The notes: generated from the letters alone by a model not told the origin. A DNA stretch of 64,000 nt from Tautonia rosea (GCF_012958305.1 NZ_JABBYO010000011.1:1-64000), one strand, 5' to 3'. Shown: positions 7,377 to 16,379, numbered from the stretch's first letter. Numbers and translations are program-made.

Positions 7377-7447
7377 CACACTCTAACAATTGCTTTTAAA
7401 GACGTTTGTCTCCTCTTCGTTCGCCTGGTATTCAGGGAGCCCACGCG

Positions 7448-8815
7448 ATGGCGCACCGTTTTGATCGTCGGCAGTTTTTCCGATCGACGTCGGCCGCGGC
7501 GGCCGGGTTTTTGATTTTGAGCAAGGATGAGCGGGTAGCGTTCGGGAGGTCGCCGAACGATCGGGTGGCGATCGCGTGCATCGGGGTGGGAGGAAAGGGG
7601 AGGAGCGATACGGATCACGCGGCGAGCTGCGGGCAGGTGGTGGCGCTGTGTGATATTGATGATCAGCGTTTGACGCAGAAGGCGGAGCAGTACCCGGAGG
7701 CGAAAACGTTTCACGACTTCCGGGAATTGCTGGACACGCTCGACGATCGGGTGGATGCGGTGGTCGTGAGCACGGCCGATCATACGCACGCGGTCATCGC
7801 GATGGCGGCGATGAAGCGAGGCAAGCATGTGTATTGTCAGAAGCCGCTGGCGCATTCACCGTTTGAAGCGAGGATGATGAAGGAGGCGGCGCAACGCTAC
7901 GGCGTGGCGACGCAGATGGGCAATCAAGGGACGGCGTCGAACGGGTTCCGGACGGGGGTCGAGCTGATCCGAGCAGGGGTGATTGGGCCGGTGAAGGAGG
8001 TGCATGTCTGGACGAATCGGCCGTTCAAGTACTGGAAGCAGGCGCCCGACATCGTGGCAAGGCCGACCGAAACGCCGCCGATTCCCGATCATGTGAAGTG
8101 GGATTTGTTCCTTGGCCCCGCGCCGGAGCGGCCGTATCACCCGGTCTATCACCCGCACGACTGGCGAGGGTGGTGGGACTTCGGCACCGGGTCGCTCGGT
8201 GACATGGCCTGCCATACAGCGAATCTGCCGTTCATGGGGTTGAACCTGGGCTATCCGACGCGGTTCTCGGCCGAGAGCGGGGAGATCAACCCGGAAACGT
8301 ACCCGGCCTGGGCGACGATTACCTATGAATTCCCGGCGCGGGGGGACTTGCCGCCGGTGAAATTGACCTGGTACGAGGGGGCGAAGAACGGCGAGCGGAA
8401 CCTGCCCGATCCGGCCTTGTTCCAGGGGAGAGAGGCGGTCGATAGCGGCTCGCTCTTGATTGGCGAGCGCGGGTCGTTGTACTCGCCGAGCGATTACGGG
8501 ATGGATCAGGTCTTGTTGCCGGCCGATCGCTTCTCGGGCTTCTCGCCGCCGGAGCAGACGCTGGAACGGCTCGGCGGCGAGGACGAGCGGGACCTGAACG
8601 CCAAGCGGGAATGGGTTCGGGCGATCGAAGGAGGCCCTGCGCCGCTGGGGAACTTCGATTACGCGGCGGTGTTGACCGAGTCGATGCTGCTGGGGAACGT
8701 GGCGGTGCGGCTGGGCAAGGCGATTGATTACGACGCGAAGTCGATGAGCGTGGCCGACCTTCCCGAAGCGGCGGCGCTCATCAAGACGCCGTACCGGCAA
8801 GGCTGGACGCTCTGA
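7448..8815 (+). CDS. Tat-exported Gfo/Idh/MocA oxidoreductase, second copy
   Basis: This 455-residue protein starts at ATG 7448. The signal DRRQFFRSTSAAAAGFLIL is of the Tat type. The NAD-binding part reads VAIACIGVGGKGRSD and the conserved lysine motif is GKHVYCQKPLAHS. The later block GTGSLGDMACHTANLPFM provides the GD and H residues expected in the active site. It is only moderately similar to the preceding paralogue, so this is an old duplication or independent recruitment rather than a recent copy. The frame extends upstream to 7406, but the ATG at 7448 directly precedes the basic signal region. It probably works in the periplasm with the neighbouring sugar enzymes. Confidence 0.92.
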   Translation: MAHRFDRRQFFRSTSAAAAGFLILSKDERVAFGRSPNDRVAIACIGVGGKGRSDTDHAASCGQVVALCDIDDQRLTQKAEQYPEAKTFHDFRELLDTLDDRVDAVVVSTADHTHAVIAMAAMKRGKHVYCQKPLAHSPFEARMMKEAAQRYGVATQMGNQGTASNGFRTGVELIRAGVIGPVKEVHVWTNRPFKYWKQAPDIVARPTETPPIPDHVKWDLFLGPAPERPYHPVYHPHDWRGWWDFGTGSLGDMACHTANLPFMGLNLGYPTRFSAESGEINPETYPAWATITYEFPARGDLPPVKLTWYEGAKNGERNLPDPALFQGREAVDSGSLLIGERGSLYSPSDYGMDQVLLPADRFSGFSPPEQTLERLGGEDERDLNAKREWVRAIEGGPAPLGNFDYAAVLTESMLLGNVAVRLGKAIDYDAKSMSVADLPEAAALIKTPYRQGWTL

Positions 8816-9052
8816 GTCTCAGGAAGGACCGATCCCACGCCCGAGGCGAAACGAGGCGAACGGGTCTCCCTGGGGCGTTGGATTTGTTTAGAATGAGTTT
8901 GAACACGGTGGGGCCGATCGCGGGCATGGAGTCATGCGTGCGATCGGTTCTTCGGTGTGCCTGCGGCGGCGTCTTGAGGCGCGGCCGGTTGGTCTGATCC
9001 CGCCTTCTCCGCCCGACTCGTTGGACTCGACCCTACCCCGGAGATCGACTGC

Positions 9053-10321
9053 ATGCCCCTTCCGAAGACACCCATGCTCCGACGGAACCTGGTGCTTGGG
9101 CTTGTAATGGCGCTTGCCGTTGCCGCCCGCCCCGCCTCGGCTGCCCTGCCCGCCGACGACACCCTGCCGGAACTGTACACCGAGGTCGCCTTCCCGAACC
9201 TGACGTTCGATCGGCCGGTCGTGCTGGCGTATCCGAACGATGAGCACAACTTGCTGTTCGTCGTCGAGCAGCACAATGCCCAGATTTATTCGTTTCCGAA
9301 CGACTTACAGACGGATGATAAGCAGTTGTTCCTCGACCTGCCGCAGACGATCGGCAAGGACAACGAGGAAGGGTTGCTCGGCTTGGCCTTCCATCCGAAG
9401 TATGCCGAGAACGGGCAGTTTTATGTCTATTACTCGGCCACGAACCCGAGGCGTTCGGTCGTCTCGCGGTTCAACGTGTCGAAGGACGACCCGCGCAAGG
9501 CGGACCCGAACAGCGAGCAGGTGATCTGGGTCTCGGCCGATCAGCCGTACGGCAATCACAACGGCGGCTGCATCGAGTTTGGGCCGGATGGTTACTTGTA
9601 CATTTCGCTCGGTGACGGGGGGGCGGCCGACGACCCGTTGAGCACCGGTCAGAACCCGACGGACTGGTTCGGCTCGATCTTGCGGATCGACGTGGACACT
9701 CCCGAAGGGGGCAAGGCCTACGGGATTCCGAGCGACAACCCGGCGAAGCGCGACCCGAAGTTTTCTCACTGGGCTCCGGAGGTTTACGCGATCGGGATTC
9801 GAAATATCTGGAAGTTCACCTTTGATCGGGAGACCGGCGACCTGTGGGCCGGAGACGTTGGTCAGAACAAGTGGGAAGAGGTGATCAAGGTCGTCAACGC
9901 GGGCAACTACGGCTGGAACGTGTACGAAGGGTTCCATCCGTTCAAGATTCGGGGGAACCGGGTTGAGCGGTCGTCGCCGGTCTTGCCGCCGATTGTCGAG
10001 TATCCGCACCCGGACGTGCCGGCGGCGCAGCGTCGAGGGCGGAACGACGTGGGAAAGAGCATCACCGGCGGCTACGTTTACCGAGGGGATCGGATCCCGG
10101 AGCTGCAAGGGGTGTACGTGTATGGTGACTTCGAGACGTTCCGCATCTGGGGCGTGAAGGTTGATGAGCACGACGAGGTGATCGCCACGGGAGAGCTGAT
10201 CGACCTTGACTCGCCTCGCCAGGCAAAGATCAACATTGCCGGCTTTGGAGAGGATTCGAGCGGCGAGCTTTACATCCTCGGGTTCGACGGGCGAATCCAC
10301 CATCTCGTCCCTCGCCGCTGA
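9053..10321 (+). CDS. PQQ-dependent sugar dehydrogenase (glucose/sorbosone type)
   Basis: This 422-residue protein has a Sec signal peptide (RRNLVLGLVMALAVAARPASA, read in two parts) and then a six-bladed propeller. Recognisable blocks are RPVVLAYPNDEHNLLFVVEQ, GLLGLAFHPKYAENGQFYVYY, HNGGCIEFGPDGYLYISLGDGG and PEVYAIGIRNIWKFTFD, followed by AGDVGQNKWEEV. These match the GSDH family of quinoproteins, with the active-site His in the NHNGG segment. It would oxidise sugars in the periplasm. The last 52 bases overlap the end of the convergent antiporter gene. The start at 9053 is chosen because it gives a good signal peptide; 9074 is a possible alternative. Confidence 0.9.
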   Translation: MPLPKTPMLRRNLVLGLVMALAVAARPASAALPADDTLPELYTEVAFPNLTFDRPVVLAYPNDEHNLLFVVEQHNAQIYSFPNDLQTDDKQLFLDLPQTIGKDNEEGLLGLAFHPKYAENGQFYVYYSATNPRRSVVSRFNVSKDDPRKADPNSEQVIWVSADQPYGNHNGGCIEFGPDGYLYISLGDGGAADDPLSTGQNPTDWFGSILRIDVDTPEGGKAYGIPSDNPAKRDPKFSHWAPEVYAIGIRNIWKFTFDRETGDLWAGDVGQNKWEEVIKVVNAGNYGWNVYEGFHPFKIRGNRVERSSPVLPPIVEYPHPDVPAAQRRGRNDVGKSITGGYVYRGDRIPELQGVYVYGDFETFRIWGVKVDEHDEVIATGELIDLDSPRQAKINIAGFGEDSSGELYILGFDGRIHHLVPRR

Positions 10322-12066
10322 GGTGGGGAAAAGGTGGGAGGAGCCTCGGGGTCGATGGGGACGATGACCATACCGACCCCGTCGATCCGGCCCGAGTCGT
10401 CCAGCTCTCGAATGCGCAAGGCAACCGGCCCGAAGGGCACGAGGCAACCGACCTCGGGCCGCTTCGGGCCGAGTCGTTCCATGATCGCCTGTTCGAGTGT
10501 CGCTTCGGGCGGGGCGTGGAGACTGAAGCCGTAGCAGGCTTCCAGATCGCCAACCCGGCTGGTGGCTCGAAGCGGGAATTCGACATCGCGAGGCAGGGCC
10601 TCGCCCGGTGCACCCTGGGCGAAGACCCGATCGACGAGGGGTCGGGTGCCGGGACCGAGGACGACAATGACGTGATCGCCGGGCAAGATGCGGGTGCTTC
10701 CCTTGGGAGGGATGACGCGGTCGCCGCGGGCGATCAGGGCGATGACGGCTCCCTCGGGCAGGGCCAGCTCACGGACCATCTTGCTGGCAGCCCGGGAGTC
10801 GAGGTTGAGGTAATAGTCGACGATGTCGCCATCGACGTGGCGGAGTGAGGTCAGTTCCAACGTCACCGGGGCGGAGGGTTCCGGAGGCCGTTGCAGGCCG
10901 AGCTTGCGCGCGAGGATCGGCAGAGTCCAGCCCTGGAAGAGCGCCGAGACGAGCACGACGAAGAAGACGACGTCGAAGATCCGGTTGGCATTGGCGATTT
11001 GAAAGAGGAACGGGAAGGTGGCGAGGGTGATCGGCACGGCCCCCTTCAACCCTCCCCAGGAGAGGAAGATCAACTCTCGCCAGGTGAAGCGGAAGGGCAA
11101 GAGCGTGAGGCCGACCGCGACCGGCCGGGCCACAAACACCAGGACTGCCGCCAGCAGCAGGCCCTGAGGGGCCACGTCGACCAGGCGGCTGGGGAAGCTC
11201 AAGAGCCCGAGCACCACGAACATGACGATCTGAGCCAGCCAGGCCCCGGCGTCGTGGAAGAGGAAGATCCCTCGCTTGAACACGAGTCGACTATTGCCGA
11301 GGACGATTCCGGCGAGGTAGACCGCGAGGAAACCGCTGCCGTCGAACGCGACGGTCAGCCCGTAGGCAAGCATGCCGACGGCCGTGGCCAGCACGGGGTA
11401 CAGCCCGGCCGATTCGAGGCGGATGCGGTTAATGAGCTGAACCCCGAGGAAGCCCACGCCAAGACCGATGACCGTGCCGCCGATTGCCTGAGTGGCAAAC
11501 AGGCCGAGCAGTTCTGGCCCGAACGCCAGGTCGCCGCGAATCACGCCGATCAGGCCGATCGTCAGGAAAATCGCCATCGGGTCGTTCGATCCGCTCTCGA
11601 CCTCCAGGGTCGACGACAGGCGGCCGGGCAGCCGAATGCCCCCCGATCGTAAGACCGCGAAGACGGCCGCCGCGTCGGTCGATCCGACGATGCTGCCCAG
11701 CAGCATGCCATCGATCAGCTTCAGGCCGAGCACCCAGGCCGCGGCAGCCCCCATGATGGCCGACGTGAGCAAGACCCCCAGCGTCGCCAGGGCCGACGCC
11801 GGTTTCCAGGCCGTCTGGAAGGCCGACAGCGGCGTACTCAATCCGCCATCGAACAGGATGAGGGTCAACGCCAGCGTTCCGACGCCGTAGGCCAGCTCGT
11901 AGTCCTCGAAGTTGATCCCACCGATCCCCTCCGACCCGGCCAGCATTCCCAGGATCAGGAACAAGACGAGCACGGGAATGCCCGCCCGCGCCGAGAACTT
12001 GCTCGACGCGATGCCGAGCAGGATCAGAACGCTCGCAATCAGAATCAACGCTTCGGCGGGAAACAT
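10270..12066 (-). CDS. K+/H+ antiporter, CvrA/NhaP2 type
   Basis: This 598-residue protein starts at ATG 12066. About 12 membrane helices occupy residues 1-395. They include the diagnostic GSIVGSTDAAAVFAVLR and EVESGSNDPMAIFLT segments (the ND ion-binding pair of CPA1 transporters) and LAVYLAGIVLGN. A TrkA-C domain follows around residues 420-500 (EGAVIALIARGDRVIPPKGSTRILPGDHVIVV, in parts). A CvrA-type C-terminal extension comes last. It exchanges K+ or Na+ for protons at the inner membrane. The gene ends inside the 3' end of the convergent sugar dehydrogenase gene, so its last 17 codons are antisense to that gene. The tail sequence is low-complexity there, which suggests a lost original stop. 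Confidence 0.92.
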   Translation of the reverse strand: MFPAEALILIASVLILLGIASSKFSARAGIPVLVLFLILGMLAGSEGIGGINFEDYELAYGVGTLALTLILFDGGLSTPLSAFQTAWKPASALATLGVLLTSAIMGAAAAWVLGLKLIDGMLLGSIVGSTDAAAVFAVLRSGGIRLPGRLSSTLEVESGSNDPMAIFLTIGLIGVIRGDLAFGPELLGLFATQAIGGTVIGLGVGFLGVQLINRIRLESAGLYPVLATAVGMLAYGLTVAFDGSGFLAVYLAGIVLGNSRLVFKRGIFLFHDAGAWLAQIVMFVVLGLLSFPSRLVDVAPQGLLLAAVLVFVARPVAVGLTLLPFRFTWRELIFLSWGGLKGAVPITLATFPFLFQIANANRIFDVVFFVVLVSALFQGWTLPILARKLGLQRPPEPSAPVTLELTSLRHVDGDIVDYYLNLDSRAASKMVRELALPEGAVIALIARGDRVIPPKGSTRILPGDHVIVVLGPGTRPLVDRVFAQGAPGEALPRDVEFPLRATSRVGDLEACYGFSLHAPPEATLEQAIMERLGPKRPEVGCLVPFGPVALRIRELDDSGRIDGVGMVIVPIDPEAPPTFSPPQRRGTRWWIRPSNPRM

Positions 12067-12139
12067 GCAGGAGGACTCTCCGGTTTCGAAGGCGTGCGGG
12101 GCGATGCGGTCGGTCGAACGGATGCGGGCACCCTCGTCT

Positions 12140-12345
12140 GGCCTGGCGGCCATCCACTCTCTCGCGAGGCGGGGGAGAGGGTTGAGGGGAGGGGTCTGGG
12201 TTCGGATCGCAAGGCGTGGCGTCCGCGTCACAGACCCCCTCACCCGGCCTTTGGCAACCCTCTCCCCCGCGAGCGGGGGAGAGGGTTGAGGGTCGGTCTC
12301 CCTCTCTCCGCGAGCAGGGGAGAGGACCGGGGGAGAGGGGACCGC
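12140..12345. repeat. Cluster of CCCTCTCCCCCGC-type hairpins
   Basis: The best element is 12255-12288, where a 16-bp arm (CAACCCTCTCCCCCGC) is followed after two bases by its exact complement. Further half and full elements (GCGGGGGAGAGGGTTGAGG, CCCTCTCTCCGCGAGCAGG) lie on either side within about 200 bases. The stem sequence is the same as in the hairpin at 7351. The cluster fills the gap between the antiporter and the M48 protease gene (12067-12418), where no coding sequence is evident. Confidence 0.8.
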
Positions 12346-12418
12346 GCCTGGAAATCGAGGGCCGCACTAGCTTACCCGGTCGACGACGGGGGGGCGATCG
12401 CAACTGGAGCGATCCTGT

Positions 12419-13519
12419 TCAGCTTCCGGACCGATGGAAGACGGTGGGAGAGGTGGAGAACGTGACCCCGAACAGCCGGTTGTGGAGCATTTGCTCAAGG
12501 ATCGTCGGATCGCCGAGCATCGTCTCGGCCGGAACGTGATCGAGGTCCGAGACGGGTCGAGACGGATAGGCATGAACAATCGCCAGGCGGTCGATCAACG
12601 GAGGGTGAGCGGCGTCGGTCCGGGTCGGCAGATCGCTCAGGACGCGGTGACGCATGGCCGTCATCAGGGGGGCGGGCAATCGCTGCCAGAAGGCGCGGAA
12701 CGTGGCGTAGAGGTTCGGCACGCCGGGGGCATCGGGATCGTAATGTTCCAGGACTTCACGGAAAATCGGCTGCACGAGGGCGACCTTGACCAGGGCCGAG
12801 GCGGTGGCATCGCCCCCGGCCACACCGGCGGCGAAGCGGTCGGCGCGGGCCTCCTGGCCCCGGGCGATCGGGGCGAGCAAGCGGGAACCGACGGCGAAAC
12901 TGCCACGAGCCCAACCTCGGAGCGGACTGCGCGACGGTTTCCTTGCGTGGTCGAGCGCGCGGCCGAGGGCCTCGACGAACCGGGCCGATCGGGCGGCGTG
13001 GGTCGCGTCGCCGCGGGCGAGGTGGGCCAGCTCGTGAGCGAGCACGGCACGCAGCTCGACCCGATTGAGCACCGAGAGCAAGGGCAATCCGATGAGCAAG
13101 GCTCGCCCTCGGCGTCCCCAGGCCGTTGCGCCGCAGCACGGGAGATAGGCCAGGCGAATTTGCCCCGGAGGCTTCGCACCGGCACGTCGGGCCAAGGCGG
13201 CAACCTCGTCGAACAGCTCGGGGGCATCGGTTCGGCCGAGGACCGGGCCGTGATCGCCGTCGGGATCGCCCGCCTCGGTCATGGGCCGGACGCCGCCGAG
13301 GGCCGCCAGCACGTCGGACCAGCCATTGATCCGATCGTCGAGCCAACCACCCAGGACCGGCACAAAGCCGCCGAGCGCGATCAAGCCGGCCGCCCCCAGC
13401 GCATTGCCGAGGGGAAAGGCGCGCTCGACGACCTCAAGGGCTAGCCCCCGAAGGTGCAAGCCCAGGCCGCCGATCGTCGCGTCCCGGCCCGGGTCGCCCC
13501 CTGCCTCGGCTCGGCTCAC
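12419..13519 (-). CDS. M48-like zinc metalloprotease
   Basis: The zinc site is HELAH (residues 162-166, in LRAVLAHELAHLARGD), with a later QEARADRFAAG segment giving the third ligand Glu, the pattern of the M48 (HtpX/Ste24-like) family. One hydrophobic segment (NALGAAGLIALGGFVPVLGG) is near residues 39-58. I chose GTG 13519 as start (366 residues) because GGAGGAG lies just upstream of it. The longer frame to 13582 would run across two operator-like palindromes. The gene is divergent from a BlaI/MecI repressor. That recalls the BlaR1/BlaI pair, in which a membrane protease destroys the repressor, but here the protease lacks a visible sensor domain. Confidence 0.85.
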   Translation of the reverse strand: MSRAEAGGDPGRDATIGGLGLHLRGLALEVVERAFPLGNALGAAGLIALGGFVPVLGGWLDDRINGWSDVLAALGGVRPMTEAGDPDGDHGPVLGRTDAPELFDEVAALARRAGAKPPGQIRLAYLPCCGATAWGRRGRALLIGLPLLSVLNRVELRAVLAHELAHLARGDATHAARSARFVEALGRALDHARKPSRSPLRGWARGSFAVGSRLLAPIARGQEARADRFAAGVAGGDATASALVKVALVQPIFREVLEHYDPDAPGVPNLYATFRAFWQRLPAPLMTAMRHRVLSDLPTRTDAAHPPLIDRLAIVHAYPSRPVSDLDHVPAETMLGDPTILEQMLHNRLFGVTFSTSPTVFHRSGS

Positions 13520-13545
13520 CCGTGCTCCTCCGCTCGACCGTGCTT

Positions 13546-13587
13546 GACAGATGTCCGATTCACGGTTGACCTTCTGGGACAAGTGTC
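13546..13587. promoter_or_regulatory. Two BlaI/MecI-like operator sites (GACANNTGTC)
   Basis: GACAGATGTC at 13546-13555 and GACAAGTGTC at 13578-13587 are dyads of the kind bound by BlaI/MecI repressors (ACA-N2-TGT core). They lie upstream of the chosen start of the protease gene and about 180 bases before the divergent blaI-like gene. The same dyads recur at 37149 and 37190. Binding is inferred from motif and context. Confidence 0.65.
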
Positions 13588-13763
13588 TTAGGATACGAAG
13601 ACCGGGGAATGCGGGTCAACCCCGGACCGCATCCACCCACCTGCCCGCCCTGCGCGATCGCCCCGCGAGTTGGGGCGTCCCCCCGCGCCGCCGAGGCCCG
13701 TTTGTTTGGGATTGAGATCACCCCGCATCTGACCCGCACTGAACCGTGGAAGGTCCCCGAGCA

Positions 13764-14168
13764 ATGGCCAAGCGACCCCCCACCATTCCCGACTCGGAGC
13801 TGGATGTCCTGCGAATTCTCTGGGACCGCGGCCAGGCCACGGTTCGAGAGGTGCTCGACGCCTCGAAGGCCGCCGGGCGGCAGTGGACCTATGCGACCGT
13901 CGCCACCCTGCTCGACCGTCTGGAGCAGAAAGGGATGGTCAGCAGCGACCGCCGCGAGCTGGCGTTTGTGTACACTCCCAAGATCGCCGCGCAGGACGTG
14001 CGCCGCAAGCGGGTTGAGAACCTGGTGGACAAGCTCTACCAGGGAGAGCCGGGCCTGCTCGTGCTTCACCTGCTTCAGCAGCACCGGCTGGCGCCCGAAC
14101 ACGCGGATCAGATCCGCGCCTTGCTCGAACAGGACGACGCCGAAAGCCCAGGCTCGGATCAGGGTTGA
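13764..14168 (+). CDS. BlaI/MecI-family transcriptional repressor
   Basis: This 134-residue protein starts at ATG 13764 (MAKRPPTIPDSELDVLRILW). The winged-helix domain is typical of the family: ELDVLRILWDRGQATVREVL, then QWTYATVATLLDRLEQKGMV (recognition helix), then the wing ELAFVYTPKIAAQD. The C-terminal helical part should dimerise. Family members repress target genes until a partner protease cleaves them. An in-frame GTG at 13746 exists but has no better ribosome site. Candidate operators lie in the divergent promoter region at 13546-13587, and at 37149-37199 before a membrane protein gene. Confidence 0.93.
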   Translation: MAKRPPTIPDSELDVLRILWDRGQATVREVLDASKAAGRQWTYATVATLLDRLEQKGMVSSDRRELAFVYTPKIAAQDVRRKRVENLVDKLYQGEPGLLVLHLLQQHRLAPEHADQIRALLEQDDAESPGSDQG

Positions 14169-14246
14169 TTCGGTCCGGGTCTGGGTTCTGGTCGGGTGAT
14201 TCCCGCCTGCCCGATTGCCGATCGCGTTGCTTGAGGAACGGTTGTG

Positions 14247-14477
14247 ATGCCCCCCACCGACGGATCGAAAGCGAGAGATCCGTGGCTGGCCGCCTTGGTG
14301 CTGGCCGCGCTGGCGCTTTCGGGAGCGATGGGAGCGATGCGCGCCTCTCGGCCGTCGAACGGGACGTGCCCGGCACCGGGGATGGAGTGGGGCGGCGTCC
14401 GAGTCGGCACGCCGATTGCCCCGCTGGAGGGTCTGGGGGGCGAACGTGCCCGGCCGTCGGCTGGAGAGATCCCCTGA
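14247..14477 (+). CDS. Small predicted membrane or exported protein, 76 residues
   Basis: The protein starts at ATG 14247 (MPPTDGSKARDP) with gaggaac about eight bases before it. One hydrophobic helix (WLAALVLAALALSGAMGAM) is followed by a short Gly/Pro-rich tail with one cysteine. No family is recognised. It follows the blaI-like gene by 78 bases on the same strand, so cotranscription is possible. Alternative frames here are Arg/Ser-rich and less likely. Confidence 0.5.
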   Translation: MPPTDGSKARDPWLAALVLAALALSGAMGAMRASRPSNGTCPAPGMEWGGVRVGTPIAPLEGLGGERARPSAGEIP

Positions 14478-14629
14478 GGCCGGGGCTTCCGTCGCGGCTC
14501 GACTTCGGGGATCATGGGACGATCGGAAATGGACCGCGAGCCGTCGATTGACCCTGACGGCCGCGAGACGGATCGACCCGAAGCAAGACCGGCCGACCCC
14601 CGGCCGTCGGACGAACGAACCGGGGCATC

Positions 14630-15658
14630 ATGGCGATCGTCATTTGCCAGTGCGGAACGTGGTTGAAGGCACCTGAACCGGGATCGGTCGGGTCGGGCCG
14701 ATGCCCGACGTGCGGCCGGGTGATCGGCCCCGATGGGACGGTCGGCAGCGATCCGGCCCCCGAGCTGGTTGCGGGGCGTTCGAAGTTCCGATTCCGGGCC
14801 CGCCCCCCTGCCCCCTCGTTCCCGAGACGCGGGCAGCCGATCGGTCTGGGAGAGGTTTTGACGTTTCCCTTGCGCGATGGGCCGGGGCTGGTGCTGCTGG
14901 TGCTGTTCCCTCCGTTCTTGACGATCATGTCGGTGCCGGTCTTCGACATCGTGATGTTCTTCCGAGACGGGCCGAGGGGGGGATTCAACCCGTTGGCCTT
15001 GCTCTTGATTCCGTTCTCGCTGCCGTTGATCATCAGTTTTTCATTTACTGGTGGATACCTTTTGCTCTTTTTCGCCCGGGTGCTGACCGATGGGGCGATG
15101 GGCAGAACCGACCACCCGAGGTTCCCGATGTGGGACCGGCACACGATTCTGGAAGGGCTGGGGCGGTGGCTCTGGGCGGGGATCGTCGGGCTGGGGGTGG
15201 GGGCGATTCCGGTCTTGGTGTATGCGAAGCTGCGCGGCGAGTTCGGGCCGCTCGACTGGCTGGCAGTGGTTATCCTGATCGGCCTGTCGGCCGGTTACGT
15301 GCAAATGGGTCTGGCCGCGGCGATCTTGCACGACAACCTGGCGCTGGCGCATCCGCTGGCGATTGCCCGAGCCATTCGGATCATCGGTCGCGAATATCTG
15401 CCATTGTGGTTATTAACCGCATTTGCCTTATTGCTGGCGGTCGGGGTCTGGCGGCTGGTGATGTTCCACGCGCCCAGCCTGACGGCGGCCGCCCTGGGAT
15501 TATGGGGACTCTGGCTGCTGTTGCTGTATGAGGGGATGGTGATCACTCACCTGCTCGGGCGCATCTGCTATCGCAACGCGATCGGCCTGGGCTGGTTCCG
15601 GAGGGAGCCGACCTGGAGTTCCTGGGACCGCTCGGGACGGATCTATTCGAACTCGTGA
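14630..15658 (+). CDS. Zinc-ribbon polytopic membrane protein (DUF4013-like)
   Basis: This 342-residue protein opens with a short zinc ribbon, ICQCGTWLKAPEPG then CPTCGRVIGP, giving four cysteines in CxC and CxxC pairs. A Pro/Arg-rich linker leads to about six membrane helices from residue 85 onward (for example GLVLLVLFPPFLTIMSVPVF and LDWLAVVILIGLSAGYVQM). The arrangement of a zinc ribbon joined to a DUF4013-like membrane part is frequent in planctomycetes. The role is unknown; sensing or membrane organisation is possible. It starts 153 bases after the small protein upstream. Confidence 0.75.
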   Translation: MAIVICQCGTWLKAPEPGSVGSGRCPTCGRVIGPDGTVGSDPAPELVAGRSKFRFRARPPAPSFPRRGQPIGLGEVLTFPLRDGPGLVLLVLFPPFLTIMSVPVFDIVMFFRDGPRGGFNPLALLLIPFSLPLIISFSFTGGYLLLFFARVLTDGAMGRTDHPRFPMWDRHTILEGLGRWLWAGIVGLGVGAIPVLVYAKLRGEFGPLDWLAVVILIGLSAGYVQMGLAAAILHDNLALAHPLAIARAIRIIGREYLPLWLLTAFALLLAVGVWRLVMFHAPSLTAAALGLWGLWLLLLYEGMVITHLLGRICYRNAIGLGWFRREPTWSSWDRSGRIYSNS

Positions 15659-15762
15659 GGTCAACAGTGCGCTCCTGGAACGCGGATTGCTCACGAGATG
15701 GGTGAACATCCTTCCGCCCGATGAATCGTTGGTGTGCCAACGATCCAAGGAGCATCGCTGCC

Positions 15763-16359
15763 ATGCCCCGGAACTCCAAAAACTATACGAAGCCCCAGCT
15801 CCGAGCGAAGCTGAAGGACGCGATCAAGCAGTCCGACAAGGGGGGCAAGCCGGGGCAATGGTCGGCCCGCAAGAGCCAACTTCTCGTTCAACGGTACGAG
15901 GCCGAGGGGGGCGGCTACACGACCGATCGTAAGGACGAGGCCGCGATCTCGCTCGAACGCTGGACCGAGCAGGACTGGCAAACGATTGACGGCGAGGCCG
16001 ACGCTCGCACAAAGGGGCGGACGAAACGCTACCTCCCCCGCAAGGTCTGGGAGTCACTCAGCGACGACGAAAAACGAGAGGCCGAGCGGACCAAGACGAC
16101 GCAGAGCATGAAGGGGAAGCGCCGGGTTCCCTGGACGGACGCAATCAAGCGGGCCTTCGATCGTCTGGAGCAAGACGAGACGAAGGGGACCACCAGGTCA
16201 AAACGTCCGACCTCGACCTCGTCCAGCGCTCGATCCCAGGACGGACCGACGCGGAAGGAACTTTACGAGCGCGCACGCGAACTGGATGTTTCCGGCCGTT
16301 CTCGGATGACCAAGGCGCAGCTTCAGCGGGCGATCGACGAGGCCGCCGAGGGCTCGTGA
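15763..16359 (+). CDS. DUF5872-like protein with C-terminal SAP-like helix pair
   Basis: This 198-residue, highly charged protein starts at ATG 15763 (MPRNSKNYTKPQLRAKLKD). Blocks GGKPGQWSARKSQLLVQRYE, GGGYTTDRKDEAA, LERWTEQDWQT and KRYLPRKVWESLSDDEKREA match what I recall of the DUF5872 family. After a Ser/Thr-rich linker, TRKELYERARELDVSGRSRM and TKAQLQRAIDEA form a helix-extended loop-helix resembling SAP or Rho-N motifs, which bind nucleic acid. A DNA- or RNA-associated role is an inference. There is no export signal. The gene converges with the peptidase gene 20 bases downstream. Confidence 0.75.
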   Translation: MPRNSKNYTKPQLRAKLKDAIKQSDKGGKPGQWSARKSQLLVQRYEAEGGGYTTDRKDEAAISLERWTEQDWQTIDGEADARTKGRTKRYLPRKVWESLSDDEKREAERTKTTQSMKGKRRVPWTDAIKRAFDRLEQDETKGTTRSKRPTSTSSSARSQDGPTRKELYERARELDVSGRSRMTKAQLQRAIDEAAEGS

Positions 16360-16379
16360 GCCGTTGGGCAAGGGGAAGG

